From the NCBI RefSeq assembly GCF_000761485.1, contig NZ_JPMX01000007.1, forward strand, positions 1-64,000: 64,000 nt of DNA, written 5' to 3'. This DNA is from Modestobacter caceresii. GTDB taxonomy: Bacteria; Actinomycetota; Actinomycetes; Mycobacteriales; Geodermatophilaceae. Below the pieces are notes generated by a model, which was not told the DNA's origin, made no database searches, and saw only the letters and a program-made list of their open reading frames with translations. Below, piece by piece: positions 44,036-53,432 of the stretch. A program made the position numbers and the translations under genes. Every line of letters begins with the position of its first letter. The first letter of the stretch is position 1.

Positions 44036-45180
44036 CAGTCGGTTCCTCTCAGCGTGCGTGCGACGGCCCGGCGGTCGGGCTTGCCGGTGTGCAGGGTGGG
44101 CAGCGCGTCGACGACCGTCAGCTCGCGGGGGGCGGCGGCCGCGCCGAGCCGGGCGGTGACCCAGGGGCGCAGCTCGGCCAGGTCCGGGGTGGCGCCGGAG
44201 GCGGCGACGACGGCGGTGACCACCCGCTGCCCCCACTCGGGGTCGGGGAGCCCGGTGACGACGGCGTCGGTGACCGACGGGTGCTCGCGCAGCAGCGCCT
44301 CCACGGCCTGGGGGGACACGTTGACCCCGCCGCTGATCACCACGTCGTCCAGCCGGCCGTGCACGGTGAGCCGGCCGGCGTCGTCCAGCGAGCCGGCGTC
44401 CCGGGTGCGGAACCAGCCGTCGCGGAAGGCGGCCGCCGTCCCGGCCGGGTCGAGCCGGTAGCCCGACGCCAGCACCGGGCCGGCCAGCTCGATGCCGTCG
44501 GTCACCCGCACGGAGACCCCCGCCAGCGGCACGCCGTCGTAGACGCAGCCGCTGGCGGTCTCGCTCATGCCGTAGGCGGTGCGCACCTGCACGCCGGCGC
44601 GGCGGGCGGCGGCGAGCAGGGCGGGGTCGGTGGCGGCGCCGCCGATCAGCACGCCGTCGAAGGAGGTCAGCACGGCAGGCTCATCGGCCAGGTACCGGCG
44701 CAGCTGGGTGGGCACCAGGGCGACGTAGCGGCGGTCGCCGGCCGGCAGCCGGGCCGCGGCGGTGGCCAGCGACTCGCCCCGGCTGAGGACGACGGGCTCC
44801 CGGCCGGCCAGCGCGGTCCGGACGAGCACCTGCAGCCCGCCGATCGCCGAGGTCGGCAGGGCGAGCAGCCAGCTGCCGGGGCCGCCCAGCCGGTCGGCGG
44901 TGGCGGCCGCCGAGGCCCGGAGCGCCGCCGCGGAGAGCAGCACGCCCTTACCCGCACCGGTCGACCCGGATGTCACCACGACCAGGTCCGTGCCCGGCTC
45001 CAGCGGCTCGTCGGGCCGGAGCACCGCACGCGCGGCGTCGGCGGGCCCGGTGCCGGCGGGCAGCACGGCCAGCGGCCCGTCGCCGTCCAGGCTGCGGAGG
45101 AGCGCCGGCCAGACGGTGGACAGCACCGCCGCGGCCGCCTCCGGCGGCGGCGCGGCCACGAGGGTCAGCTGCCGGTGCAC
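44035..45180 (-). CDS. menE: o-Succinylbenzoate-CoA ligase MenE
   Basis: 381 residues, a compact adenylate-forming enzyme activating o-succinylbenzoate. Motifs: VVTSGSTGAGKGVLLSA near 67, YGMSETASG near 197, RTRDAGSLDDAGRLTVHGRLDD near 250, and the C-terminal lysine in HTGKPDRRAV near 368. It is shorter than typical MenE (about 450-500), mainly at the N-terminus, as in other actinobacterial forms. GTG start at 45180. Confidence 0.93.
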   Translation of the reverse strand: MHRQLTLVAAPPPEAAAAVLSTVWPALLRSLDGDGPLAVLPAGTGPADAARAVLRPDEPLEPGTDLVVVTSGSTGAGKGVLLSAAALRASAAATADRLGGPGSWLLALPTSAIGGLQVLVRTALAGREPVVLSRGESLATAAARLPAGDRRYVALVPTQLRRYLADEPAVLTSFDGVLIGGAATDPALLAAARRAGVQVRTAYGMSETASGCVYDGVPLAGVSVRVTDGIELAGPVLASGYRLDPAGTAAAFRDGWFRTRDAGSLDDAGRLTVHGRLDDVVISGGVNVSPQAVEALLREHPSVTDAVVTGLPDPEWGQRVVTAVVAASGATPDLAELRPWVTARLGAAAAPRELTVVDALPTLHTGKPDRRAVARTLRGTD

Positions 45181-45207
45181 GAGGAGTCAGGCTACGGCGG
45201 CCCGCAC

Positions 45208-45765
45208 TCAGAACAGGTCGGGCACCAGCGCCAGGACGACGAACCGGATGGCGCGGCCGACCAGGCAGGTCACCACGAACGCCCGCAGGCTCATCTTCGA
45301 CGTCCCGGCGTAGAAGGCGATCGCCAGCAGCGGCGGGATGCCCACCGAGCCGCTGAGCAGCACCACCCCCGGGCCCCCGCGGCCGGACAGCAGCGCGACG
45401 CCCCGGGCGTTGACCCGGCTCAGCCAGCGGCCCACCGGCCGGAGCGCCCGCTTCACCGGCCCGCCCGGGGGTGGCTCCCCAGCCGCCTCGGCGGCGGCGA
45501 TGGCGGCCGCCTCCGCCGCCCCGCGCTCGCGCAGCCGCTCCAGCCAGCGGGAGCTGGTCGCGCCCCGGGCGGCGGAGAACAACAGCACCTTGCCCGCGGT
45601 CTGGCCGATCGCCGCGGCCACGGCGCCGGCGACGGCCACTGTGGGGGACTGGGCGACCGCCAGGCCGATCACGTAGGCCTCCACCGGCAGGAACGGCGTG
45701 ACGGCGGAGACCGCGCCGACCACCAGGCCGAGCGCGATCAGGCCGATCGTGCCGGCGTCAGGCAC
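45208..45765 (-). CDS. DedA/VTT-domain membrane protein
   Basis: 185 residues, about four or five hydrophobic segments. The VTT-type motif region FLPVEAYVIGLA near 26-37 and GSVGIPPLLAIAFYAGTSKMSLRAFV near 140 are seen. A basic Arg/Ala/Pro loop (about 75-115) separates the halves. DedA-family proteins flip or transport lipids or maintain proton force. Its start overlaps the CDP-alcohol transferase gene by eight bases, and menE follows after 27 bp. Confidence 0.8.
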   Translation of the reverse strand: MPDAGTIGLIALGLVVGAVSAVTPFLPVEAYVIGLAVAQSPTVAVAGAVAAAIGQTAGKVLLFSAARGATSSRWLERLRERGAAEAAAIAAAEAAGEPPPGGPVKRALRPVGRWLSRVNARGVALLSGRGGPGVVLLSGSVGIPPLLAIAFYAGTSKMSLRAFVVTCLVGRAIRFVVLALVPDLF

Positions 45766-46513
45766 GGGCGGCGGCGCCCGAGGTCGGCTGCCGGACGTGC
45801 ACCGGGTCGCTGGGCAGGGGCAGCCGCAGCACCCGGCCCAGTGACCAGACCTTGATCACCAGCACCACCGAGGCGGCGACCAGGGCCACCCGCTGGTCGG
45901 GCAGGAACACCAGCAGCAGGACCAGCAGGGTGGTGTTGGTGACCTTGGCGACCACGTGCCAGTTCAGCGTCCAGGCCAGCCGGTCGACGAGGAAGAAGTA
46001 GTTGGGCGAGAGCACCGGCCAGCGCATCGGCAGCAAGGTCAGCGGCAGGTCGACCACGACGAACTGGAAGAGGAAGACCGCGACCGGCCACGGTGCGTCG
46101 ATGAACATCAGCAGCACCAGGGCGCAGCTGATGCAGTTGATCCGGTCGCAGACCACGTCGAACACCGCGCCGAAGCGGGTCTCTTGGTGCCGCCAGCGGG
46201 CGACGTTGCCGTCGGCGGAGTCGCCGATCCAGTAGGTCAGGTAGGCGGCGAGCAGCCACGGCCAGGAGTGCTGGACGGCAGCGGTGGTCACCAGCGCCAG
46301 CGACGCCAACGTGCGCACCACGGTGACGAGGTTCGCGGCGTTGCGCAGCTGTCGGGGGTCCTCGCAGGCGCAGCCGCGCACGCCGCACCGCACCGGCAGC
46401 CCGGGACGGCGGGGGGTGCGGTCGACGGTGACGGTCCCTGGAGCCGTCGAGTGGGCCACGGGGGACCTCCGGGTCTCGGGCGCGCCGGATCGGGGCGGCG
46501 CTGCGGAGTGCAC
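45758..46513 (-). CDS. CDP-alcohol phosphatidyltransferase family protein
   Basis: 251 residues. The family motif DG-x2-AR-x8-G-x3-D-x3-D is intact (DSADGNVARW then GAVFDVVCD, about 98-123) within about six helices. It makes a phospholipid from a CDP-activated lipid and an alcohol; the alcohol is unknown. An N-terminal cytoplasmic segment has three closely spaced cysteines (CGVRGCACED, about 43-52), unusual for the family and possibly metal-binding. First gene of the unit leading to menE-menA. Confidence 0.88.
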   Translation of the reverse strand: MHSAAPPRSGAPETRRSPVAHSTAPGTVTVDRTPRRPGLPVRCGVRGCACEDPRQLRNAANLVTVVRTLASLALVTTAAVQHSWPWLLAAYLTYWIGDSADGNVARWRHQETRFGAVFDVVCDRINCISCALVLLMFIDAPWPVAVFLFQFVVVDLPLTLLPMRWPVLSPNYFFLVDRLAWTLNWHVVAKVTNTTLLVLLLVFLPDQRVALVAASVVLVIKVWSLGRVLRLPLPSDPVHVRQPTSGAAARA

Positions 46514-46584
46514 GCTAGGGGTCGGTTGGCCTGTGCACCAGGACCGCCCCCGGGTGTCCCGCCCGCCCGCCTACGCTGTCGGCC

Positions 46585-47547
46585 GTGGTCACCGCCCCTC
46601 CCGACGCCGCAGCGGCGGCCCTGGCGGTGCACGTCTGGTCGGTGCCGATGCGCACCCGGTTCCGCGGCATCGACGTCCGCGACGGGGTGCTGGTGCGCGG
46701 CCCGGCCGGCTGGGGCGAGTTCTCCCCGTTCTGGGACTACGACGTCACCGAGAGCCGCCGCTGGTGGGCCGCGGCGCACGAGTCCGCCGTCCTCGGCTGG
46801 CCCGACCCGCTGCGGGACAGCGTGCCGGTCAACGTCACGGTGCCGGCCGTGGAACCGGACCGGGCACACGCCATCGTGACGGGGTCGGGGTGCCGGACCG
46901 CGAAGGTGAAGGTCGCCGAGCCCGGCCAGTCCGCCGCCGACGACCTGGCCCGGGTGGAGGCGGTGCGCGATGCGCTCGGCCCGGCCGGGGCGATCCGGGT
47001 GGACGCCAACGCCGCCTGGGACGTCGACACCGCGGTCGCGCGGTTGCGCGAGCTGGACCGGGTGGGCCTGGAGTACGCCGAGCAGCCCTGCGCCACGATC
47101 GGTGAGCTGGCGGCGGTGCGCCGGCGGGTGGAGGTGCGGGTGGCCGCCGACGAGGTGGTCCGCCGCGCCGCCGACCCCCGCGAGGTCGACCTGCGCGAGG
47201 CGGCCGACGTCGTGGTGCTGAAGGTGCAGCCGCTGGGCGGGGTGCGGGCGGCGCTGGCGGTGGCCGAGGCGCACGGGCTGCCGTGCGTGGTCTCCTCGGC
47301 GCTGGAGAGCTCGGTCGGGATCGCCGCCGGCGTCGCGCTGGCCGCCGCGCTGCCGGAGCTGCCGTTCGCCTGCGGCCTGGCCACGGTCGCGCTGTTCACC
47401 GACGACGTCACCGGTGAGCCGCTGCTGCCGGTCGACGGTGCGCTGCCGGTGCGCCGCCCGGAGCCCGACCGGCTCGCCGAGACCGCGGCCGAGCCGGCGG
47501 TCGAGCAGCGCTGGCGTGCCCGGCTGGCCGCGGTGACGGCCCCGTGA
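46585..47547 (+). CDS. menC: o-Succinylbenzoate synthase MenC
   Basis: 320 residues, enolase superfamily; dehydrates SHCHC to o-succinylbenzoate. Catalytic lysine in AKVKVAE near 108, metal ligands in IRVDANAAWDVD (about 137), EYAEQPC (about 165) and VAADEVVR (about 190), and the second lysine in VVLKVQPLGG near 213. GTG 46585. Overlaps menD by four bases. Confidence 0.95.
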   Translation: MVTAPPDAAAAALAVHVWSVPMRTRFRGIDVRDGVLVRGPAGWGEFSPFWDYDVTESRRWWAAAHESAVLGWPDPLRDSVPVNVTVPAVEPDRAHAIVTGSGCRTAKVKVAEPGQSAADDLARVEAVRDALGPAGAIRVDANAAWDVDTAVARLRELDRVGLEYAEQPCATIGELAAVRRRVEVRVAADEVVRRAADPREVDLREAADVVVLKVQPLGGVRAALAVAEAHGLPCVVSSALESSVGIAAGVALAAALPELPFACGLATVALFTDDVTGEPLLPVDGALPVRRPEPDRLAETAAEPAVEQRWRARLAAVTAP

Positions 47548-49289
47548 ACCCGGCCACCGCCTTCGCCCGGGTGCTCGTCGACGAACTGGTCCGCGGCGGC
47601 GTCACCGACGCGGTGGTCGCCCCCGGCTCCCGCTCCGCACCGGTCGCCCTGGCGCTGGCCGACGCCGAGACGGCGGGCCGGCTGCGGCTGCACGTGCGGA
47701 TCGACGAGCGGACGGCGGCGTTCCTCGCGCTCGGGCTGGCGAAGGCCGCCGGGCGGCCGGTGCCGGTGCTGACCACCTCCGGGACGGCGACCGCCCACCT
47801 GCACGCGGCGGTGCTGGAGGCGCACGAGAGCGGGGTGCCCGTGCTGGCGCTGACCGCGGACCGCCCGCCGGAGCTGCGCGCCACCGGCGCGAACCAGACG
47901 ATCGACCAGGTCGGCCTCTACGGCGGTGCGGTGCGCTGGGCACTGGACGTCGGGGTGCCCGAACCGGGTCGCGAGGCGGCGCAGAACAGGTACTGGCGGT
48001 CGGTCGTCGCCAAGGCGCTGCTCGTGGCCCGGGGTGCGCTGTCCGGCGACCCCGGTCCGGTGCACCTGAACCTGGCCCTCCGTGAGCCGCTCATGCCTGA
48101 TGGCGGCGGGGAGCGACCGGCGCCGCTCTCGGGTGAGTTCACCGGGCGTCCGGACGGTGCGCCGTGGACCACCTCGGCCGGTGACGGGACGCGGAGCGCA
48201 CCGCTGACCGGCGGCGAGCCGGCCGGCGGGGGGCGCACCCTGCTCGTCGCCGGGGACGCCCCCTCCGCGGTCGGGCGGGCTGCTGCCGTCGTCGCCGACC
48301 AGCGGGGCTGGCCGGTGCTGGCGGAGCCCAGCAGCGGGGCCTGGGGGGCGAGCGGGGCGGTGCGCGGCTCCGCCCTGCTGCTGGGAGCTGCCGACTGGCT
48401 GGCCGCACACCGGCCCGACCGGGTGGTCGTCGTCGGCCGGCCCACCCTCTCCCGGCCGGTCAACGCCCTGCTGGGCGACCCGGCGGTGACCGTGGAGACC
48501 TACGGGCCCTCGCCGCGCTGGGCCGACCCGGGCCGGGGCAGCAGCGTCGTCGGCAGCGCCCAGCTGGACCCGGGCCTGGCCCTGCGCGACCCCGGGCCGC
48601 GGGGCGGCGGGGAGTGGGCGGCTGAGTGGGCCGAGGCCGCCCGGCTGGTCGGGGCGGCGGTCGACGCGGAGCTGGACGACGTCCCCGGGCGCGGGCTGAC
48701 CGCGGCCCGGCTGGCCCGGGACCTGGTGGCCACGCTGCCGGCCGGCGCGCTGCTGGTGCTGGGCTCCTCCACGCCGGTGCGCGACGTCGACCGGCTGGCC
48801 GTGCCGCGGCCGGGGCTGACCGTGCTGGCCAACCGGGGGGTGGCCGGCATCGACGGCACGATCTCCACCGCGGTCGGGGCCGCGCTGGCGCACCAAGGGG
48901 CCGGTGGCGGTCCGGCGTTCGCGCTGATGGGCGACCTCACGTTCCTGCACGACCTGACCGGGCTGCTGCCCGGGGCGGGTGAGCTGCGGCCGGACCTGAC
49001 CGTCGTCGTCCCGGACAACGACGGGGGCGGCATCTTCGCCCAGCTGGAGCCGGGGCAGCCGCAGTACGCGGCCAGCTACCGGCGGGTGTTCGGCACCCCG
49101 CACGGCCGGGACCTGGTGGCGGTGGCCCGCTCGCTCGGCTGGGCGGCGACCGCGGTCAGCGACCCCTCGCAGCTGGTGGCCGCGCTGGGCGCCGGCGGGC
49201 CGCGGGTGGTCGTCGTCCGCACCGAAGCCGCCGCCGAGGCGGCCCTGGCCACGCGGCTGCGCGCGGCCGCCGTCACCGCCCTCGGCTAG
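47544..49289 (+). CDS. menD: SEPHCHC synthase MenD
   Basis: 581 residues, thiamine-diphosphate enzyme joining isochorismate and 2-oxoglutarate. VVAPGSRSAPVALAL near 25, the TPP glutamate in RIDERTAAFLALGLAK near 55, VLTTSGTATAHLHAAV near 75, LTADRPPELRATGANQTID near 110, and the TPP/Mg loop starting MGDLTFLHDL near 463 with DNDGGGIF near 492. Length and order are normal. It is convergent with the GGDEF-EAL gene, only 12 bp away. Confidence 0.97.
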   Translation: MNPATAFARVLVDELVRGGVTDAVVAPGSRSAPVALALADAETAGRLRLHVRIDERTAAFLALGLAKAAGRPVPVLTTSGTATAHLHAAVLEAHESGVPVLALTADRPPELRATGANQTIDQVGLYGGAVRWALDVGVPEPGREAAQNRYWRSVVAKALLVARGALSGDPGPVHLNLALREPLMPDGGGERPAPLSGEFTGRPDGAPWTTSAGDGTRSAPLTGGEPAGGGRTLLVAGDAPSAVGRAAAVVADQRGWPVLAEPSSGAWGASGAVRGSALLLGAADWLAAHRPDRVVVVGRPTLSRPVNALLGDPAVTVETYGPSPRWADPGRGSSVVGSAQLDPGLALRDPGPRGGGEWAAEWAEAARLVGAAVDAELDDVPGRGLTAARLARDLVATLPAGALLVLGSSTPVRDVDRLAVPRPGLTVLANRGVAGIDGTISTAVGAALAHQGAGGGPAFALMGDLTFLHDLTGLLPGAGELRPDLTVVVPDNDGGGIFAQLEPGQPQYAASYRRVFGTPHGRDLVAVARSLGWAATAVSDPSQLVAALGAGGPRVVVVRTEAAAEAALATRLRAAAVTALG

Positions 49290-49301
49290 GCCGGCGCCGG
49301 T

Positions 49302-52007
49302 TCAGGCCTGGGCGACGGGCAGGTCGCCGGCGATGGGCGCCGGCCGCGGGCGGGGCAGCGCCGGTGTGCCGGAGGCCTCGGCGAGCAGCAGCAGTTCGGC
49401 CTCGTCGGCCTCCAGCGGCTTGGCGAACAGCCAGCCCTGGGCAAGGTCGCAGCGCTCCGCGCGCAGCCGGTCCCGCTGGACCTCGGTCTCCACGCCCTCG
49501 GCGACGACCTCCAGCCGCAGCGTGCGGCCCAGCTGGACCAGCCCGTGCACGATCGCCGCGTCGTCGGCCGAGCCGTCGAGCAGGTTCACGAACGAGCGGT
49601 CGATCTTGAGCACGTCGACGTCGAACTGGCGCAGGTAGCTCAGCGAGGAATAGCCGGTGCCGAAGTCGTCCAGGGCCAGCCGGGTGCCCAGCGCGCGCAG
49701 CTCCAGGAGCCGCTCGGCCGCCGCGTCCGGGTCGGTGACCAGCGCGGTCTCGGTGACCTCCAGGACCAGCGAGGACGGCGCGATGCCGCTGGAGGTCAGC
49801 GCCTCGGCGACGTGGTCGACCAGGGTGCTGCCGACCAGCTGGCGCGCGGAGACGTTGACCGCCATGGACAGCGGCGTGGCCCGGGGGTGGGCGCGCTGCC
49901 AGCGGGCAGCCGTGCGGGTGGCCTCGGCGAGCACCCAGCGACCGATCGGCACGATGTGCCCGGAGTCCTCGGCGACCGGGACGAACCGGTCCGGCCCGAT
50001 GGCGCCGAGGGTGGGGTGCTGCCAGCGGAGCAGCGCCTCGAAGCCGACCACCCGCTCGGTCTGCAGGTCGACGACCGGCTGGTAGACCAGCCGGAGCTGG
50101 CCGGCGGCGAGTGCCCCACCCAGCTCCCGCTCCAGCTGGATCCGCTCGAGCGCGGCGGCGCGCATCTGCGGGGCGAACACGACCCACTGGGCCCGGCCGG
50201 CGGCCTTGGCCCGGTACATGGCGATGTCGGCGTCGCGGAACAACGACAGCGGGGTCGCCTCGGGCTCGGCGGCGACGATGCCGATGCTCGCGGCCACGGT
50301 GACCCGGTGGCCGTGCAGCAGCACCGGCTCGCCGAGGACCTGCAGCAGCCGCTCGGCCAGCGAGGCGGCGGCCGGCAGGCCGCCCCGGGTGTCGTCGATG
50401 AGGACGGCGAACTCGTCGCCGCCCAGCCGGGCCACCGTGTCGGTCGCACGGACGACGCCCTGCAGTCGCTCGGCGACCGTGCGGAGCAGGTCGTCCCCGG
50501 CCAGGTGGCCGAGGCTGTCGTTGACGTCCTTGAACCCGTCGAGGTCCAGGCAGAGCACGATCGGCGGGCTGCCGGTGCGGCCGGCCCGGCGCAGCGCCTG
50601 CTCGGCGTGGTCCAGGAAGAGCGACCGGTTGGCCAGCCCGGTGAGCCCGTCGTAGAAGGCCTGGTGGGCCAGTTCCTGCTCGGCCAGCTTGCGGGCGGTG
50701 ATGTCGTAGACGCTGATGGCGATGCCCCCGACGTCGGGGTCGTCTCGCAGGTCCACGACGCGGCCACCCAGCCACACCGTGCCGCCGGTGGGGTGGTCGC
50801 CCCGCAGCTCCAGCTCGACCGGCTGACCCGGCACGAGCCGGGCCCGGTCGAGGGTGGCCAGGACGTCGGCGGGGTCCACACCGACGCCGCTGAGCAGCTG
50901 TGGCAGCGAGCGCCCGGTGCAGCCCGGGCGCCCGAGCAGCGCGGCGAGCGACCGGGAGTCCGAGGTGAGCCGCCCGTCACGGTCGACGACGGCCACCGCG
51001 TCGGAGGAGGTCACCGCCAGTGCCTCGTAGCGCCGGGCCAACGAGTGGACCTCGGCCCGGGCACGGCTCTGGTCGGTGAGCAGCCGCTGGGCGCGCACGA
51101 TCATCAGCACGGTCAGCGTGGAGGTGGCCAGCAGGCCCGGCAGCGGGTCGATGTCCTCCCCGGCCACCCAGGCCCGGAGCTCGAACGCCCCGGGCACCAG
51201 CAGCGGCAGGAAGGCCAGGGTCATCCGCCAGCGCCCGGTCCCGGGCGTGACCGTCGGGCCGGCCGGGAGGTCCGAGCGGTCCCTCCAGGGCAGCGCGGCG
51301 AACGCGGCCGCACCGATCAGCCAGCCGGCGTCCAGCCAGCCGCTGACCGTGTTCGGGGCCGCCAGCAGCAGCCAGGCCAGGTCGGAGGCGAGCCAGGCGG
51401 TAGAGCCCAGGCCGAGCAGCAGCGCCGGCACCCCGATCCGCGACTGCACGACCATGCCGCGCACCACCAGGCCGATGACCACCGCGTCCAGCAGCGGGTA
51501 GGCAGCCCAGACGGCCCGGGTGCCCAGCGGCAGGCTGTCGTCGGTCAGCGTCGAGTGCACGGAGCTCTGCCAGACCACCAGCAGGGCGATCACCAGCACG
51601 GCAGCGCCGTCGAGCAGGGCGTGGAACCGGGCCCGTGGGTGGGGGTCGCCGTCGCCGGCGTAGACCAGCAGTGCGGCCCCCAGGGCGCAGTAGGAGGACA
51701 GGTAGGCGGCGTCGGCCACCGAGACGTCCGGCGGGGCATCGGCCAGCCACGCCTGGAGCTGCCAGAGGAGGTCGCCGAGGGCGTTGAGCGAGACGGCGAC
51801 CGCGACCCACCGGGCCGCCGGCCCCGGGCGGCACCGCCGGACGCCCAGCCAGGCGGCGACCGCGGCGGTGATGCTGACGAGCAGGGAGACGACCGAGGAC
51901 ACGGTCTCGCCGCCGGTGGACCCGACCAGGACGATGAGGGCAGCGGCCAGCAGCAGCCACGCGGCGACGGCCGTACGCCCGCCACCGTTCAGCGTCCTGC
52001 TGTCCAT
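49302..52007 (-). CDS. Membrane GGDEF-EAL cyclic-di-GMP protein with PAS domain
   Basis: 901 residues. Eight or nine N-terminal helices (about 12-310), a PAS-like domain (about 325-440), a GGDEF domain with ARLGGDEFAVLIDD near 548 and an EAL domain with GFEALLRWQHP near 670 and DDFGTGYSSLSYLRQF near 785. Both catalytic motifs are intact, and RATD five residues before GGDEF fits the allosteric I-site. It may make and degrade cyclic-di-GMP. It lies between menD and menF on the minus strand. Confidence 0.93.
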   Translation of the reverse strand: MDSRTLNGGGRTAVAAWLLLAAALIVLVGSTGGETVSSVVSLLVSITAAVAAWLGVRRCRPGPAARWVAVAVSLNALGDLLWQLQAWLADAPPDVSVADAAYLSSYCALGAALLVYAGDGDPHPRARFHALLDGAAVLVIALLVVWQSSVHSTLTDDSLPLGTRAVWAAYPLLDAVVIGLVVRGMVVQSRIGVPALLLGLGSTAWLASDLAWLLLAAPNTVSGWLDAGWLIGAAAFAALPWRDRSDLPAGPTVTPGTGRWRMTLAFLPLLVPGAFELRAWVAGEDIDPLPGLLATSTLTVLMIVRAQRLLTDQSRARAEVHSLARRYEALAVTSSDAVAVVDRDGRLTSDSRSLAALLGRPGCTGRSLPQLLSGVGVDPADVLATLDRARLVPGQPVELELRGDHPTGGTVWLGGRVVDLRDDPDVGGIAISVYDITARKLAEQELAHQAFYDGLTGLANRSLFLDHAEQALRRAGRTGSPPIVLCLDLDGFKDVNDSLGHLAGDDLLRTVAERLQGVVRATDTVARLGGDEFAVLIDDTRGGLPAAASLAERLLQVLGEPVLLHGHRVTVAASIGIVAAEPEATPLSLFRDADIAMYRAKAAGRAQWVVFAPQMRAAALERIQLERELGGALAAGQLRLVYQPVVDLQTERVVGFEALLRWQHPTLGAIGPDRFVPVAEDSGHIVPIGRWVLAEATRTAARWQRAHPRATPLSMAVNVSARQLVGSTLVDHVAEALTSSGIAPSSLVLEVTETALVTDPDAAAERLLELRALGTRLALDDFGTGYSSLSYLRQFDVDVLKIDRSFVNLLDGSADDAAIVHGLVQLGRTLRLEVVAEGVETEVQRDRLRAERCDLAQGWLFAKPLEADEAELLLLAEASGTPALPRPRPAPIAGDLPVAQA

Positions 52008-52119
52008 CCGTCGTCCCCCTGTCGGTGTTCCCGTTCTGGAGACTGTCGGGACGCCGGCGGCTCGTCTTCACCTGAGGGGGGCACTCAGGCGGTGTGATCC
52101 CCCCTTCCGGGGGAGGGAG

Positions 52120-53394
52120 TCAGTCCTCCAGGGCGGCCTGGAAGGCAGCCAGCTTCGCCTGGGTCTCGGCCAGCTCGGCGATCGGGTCGGAGTCGGCGAC
52201 GATGCCGCACCCGGCGAACAGCCGGGCCTGCCGCCCCCCGTCGGCCCCGGTCAGCTGCGCGCAGCGCAGCGCCAGCCCGAACTCCCCGTCGCCGCGCGCG
52301 TCGAGCCAGCCGACCGGCCCGGCGTAGCGGCCGCGGTCCATCCCCTCGAGCTCGGCGATCACCCGGGCCGCGCCGGCGGTCGGGGTGCCGCAGACCGCGG
52401 CGGTGGGGTGCACGGCGCCGACCAGTTCCAGCAGTCCGGTGGCGTCGTCGTCCCGCTGGCGGCCGCGGACGTCGCTGGCCAGGTGCCGGACGTTGGGCAG
52501 GGTGAGCACGCTGGGCTGCTCGGGGACGACCAGCTCGTCGACGAACGGCCGGAGCGCGTCGGCGAGGGAGTCGACGGCGTAGGCGTGCTCGGCGTGGTCC
52601 TTGACCGAGGTCTGCAGGCCCACCGCCAGCCGGTCGTCCTCCGCGCCGGCGCCCCGCGGGGCGGTGCCGGCCAGCACCCGGGCGTCCAGCTCGCGGCCGG
52701 TCCGGCGCAGCAGCAGCTCGGGGGTGGCGCCGAGCAGGCCGTCGACGGCGAACGTCCAGGTGTCCGGGAACCGCTCGGCCAGGCGGAGCAGCAGCCGGCG
52801 GGGGTCCAACGGCCGGTCGGCGCTGACCAGCAGGTCGCGGGCCAGCACCACCTTGTCCAGCTCGCCGGCGTCGATCCGGGCGACCGCGGCGGCGACGGCG
52901 CCGCACCAGGCCATCGGGTCGAGGGCGCCGTCGGCGTAGGCGAGCCGGCCGATCGAGGTGGCCGCGTGCTGCGGTGAGGTCTCGACGACGGCGAGGTCCT
53001 CGTCGTCCGCGTCGCCGGTGACGGTCACCCAGGTGCACCCGTCGCGGCGGCCCACGACCACCTCGGGGACGACGAAGACCGACGTCCCCTCCGCCGGGTC
53101 GAAGGCCACGGAGGCGAAGAGGACCGGCCCGGAGCCGGGGACGCCGACCGGGTCGTGGACCTCGGTACCGGCGCAGCGCTGGGCCCACCAGTCGGCGGCC
53201 TCGGCGAGCGCACCGGGGCCGGACACCTCCAGCCGGGCCGCCTCGCCCCAGCCGATCAGGCCCTCGCCGCGGCGCACCCAGGCGAGCGCGCCGTCGCGGG
53301 GGAGCAGGGTCAGCAGCGGCGTGCGCCGGGCGCCCAGGGGGGTGGTGGTGACCGCTGCCGCGCTGGTCGCGGTGCGTGCGGCTGCCGTGGTCAC
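52120..53394 (-). CDS. menF: Isochorismate synthase MenF
   Basis: 424 residues, chorismate-binding family; converts chorismate to isochorismate, the first menaquinone step. Motifs: [12 protein letters not shown] near 180, [12 protein letters not shown] near 218, AGTAPRG near 242, [14 protein letters not shown] near 303, [14 protein letters not shown] near 327, [16 protein letters not shown] near 356 and [18 protein letters not shown] near 392. It could be EntC for a siderophore, but men genes surround it. GTG 53394; divergent from menG by 38 bp. Confidence 0.92.
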   Translation of the reverse strand: MTTAAARTATSAAAVTTTPLGARRTPLLTLLPRDGALAWVRRGEGLIGWGEAARLEVSGPGALAEAADWWAQRCAGTEVHDPVGVPGSGPVLFASVAFDPAEGTSVFVVPEVVVGRRDGCTWVTVTGDADDEDLAVVETSPQHAATSIGRLAYADGALDPMAWCGAVAAAVARIDAGELDKVVLARDLLVSADRPLDPRRLLLRLAERFPDTWTFAVDGLLGATPELLLRRTGRELDARVLAGTAPRGAGAEDDRLAVGLQTSVKDHAEHAYAVDSLADALRPFVDELVVPEQPSVLTLPNVRHLASDVRGRQRDDDATGLLELVGAVHPTAAVCGTPTAGAARVIAELEGMDRGRYAGPVGWLDARGDGEFGLALRCAQLTGADGGRQARLFAGCGIVADSDPIAELAETQAKLAAFQAALED

Positions 53395-53432
53395 CGCTCC
53401 AGGGTAGGAGGGGCGCAGGTAGCGTCGCCGTC

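Noticed and set aside
52120-53394. Siderophore-type EntC assignment for the isochorismate synthase
   Set aside because: No siderophore gene is in the window, while menA, menE, menC, menD and menG surround it.
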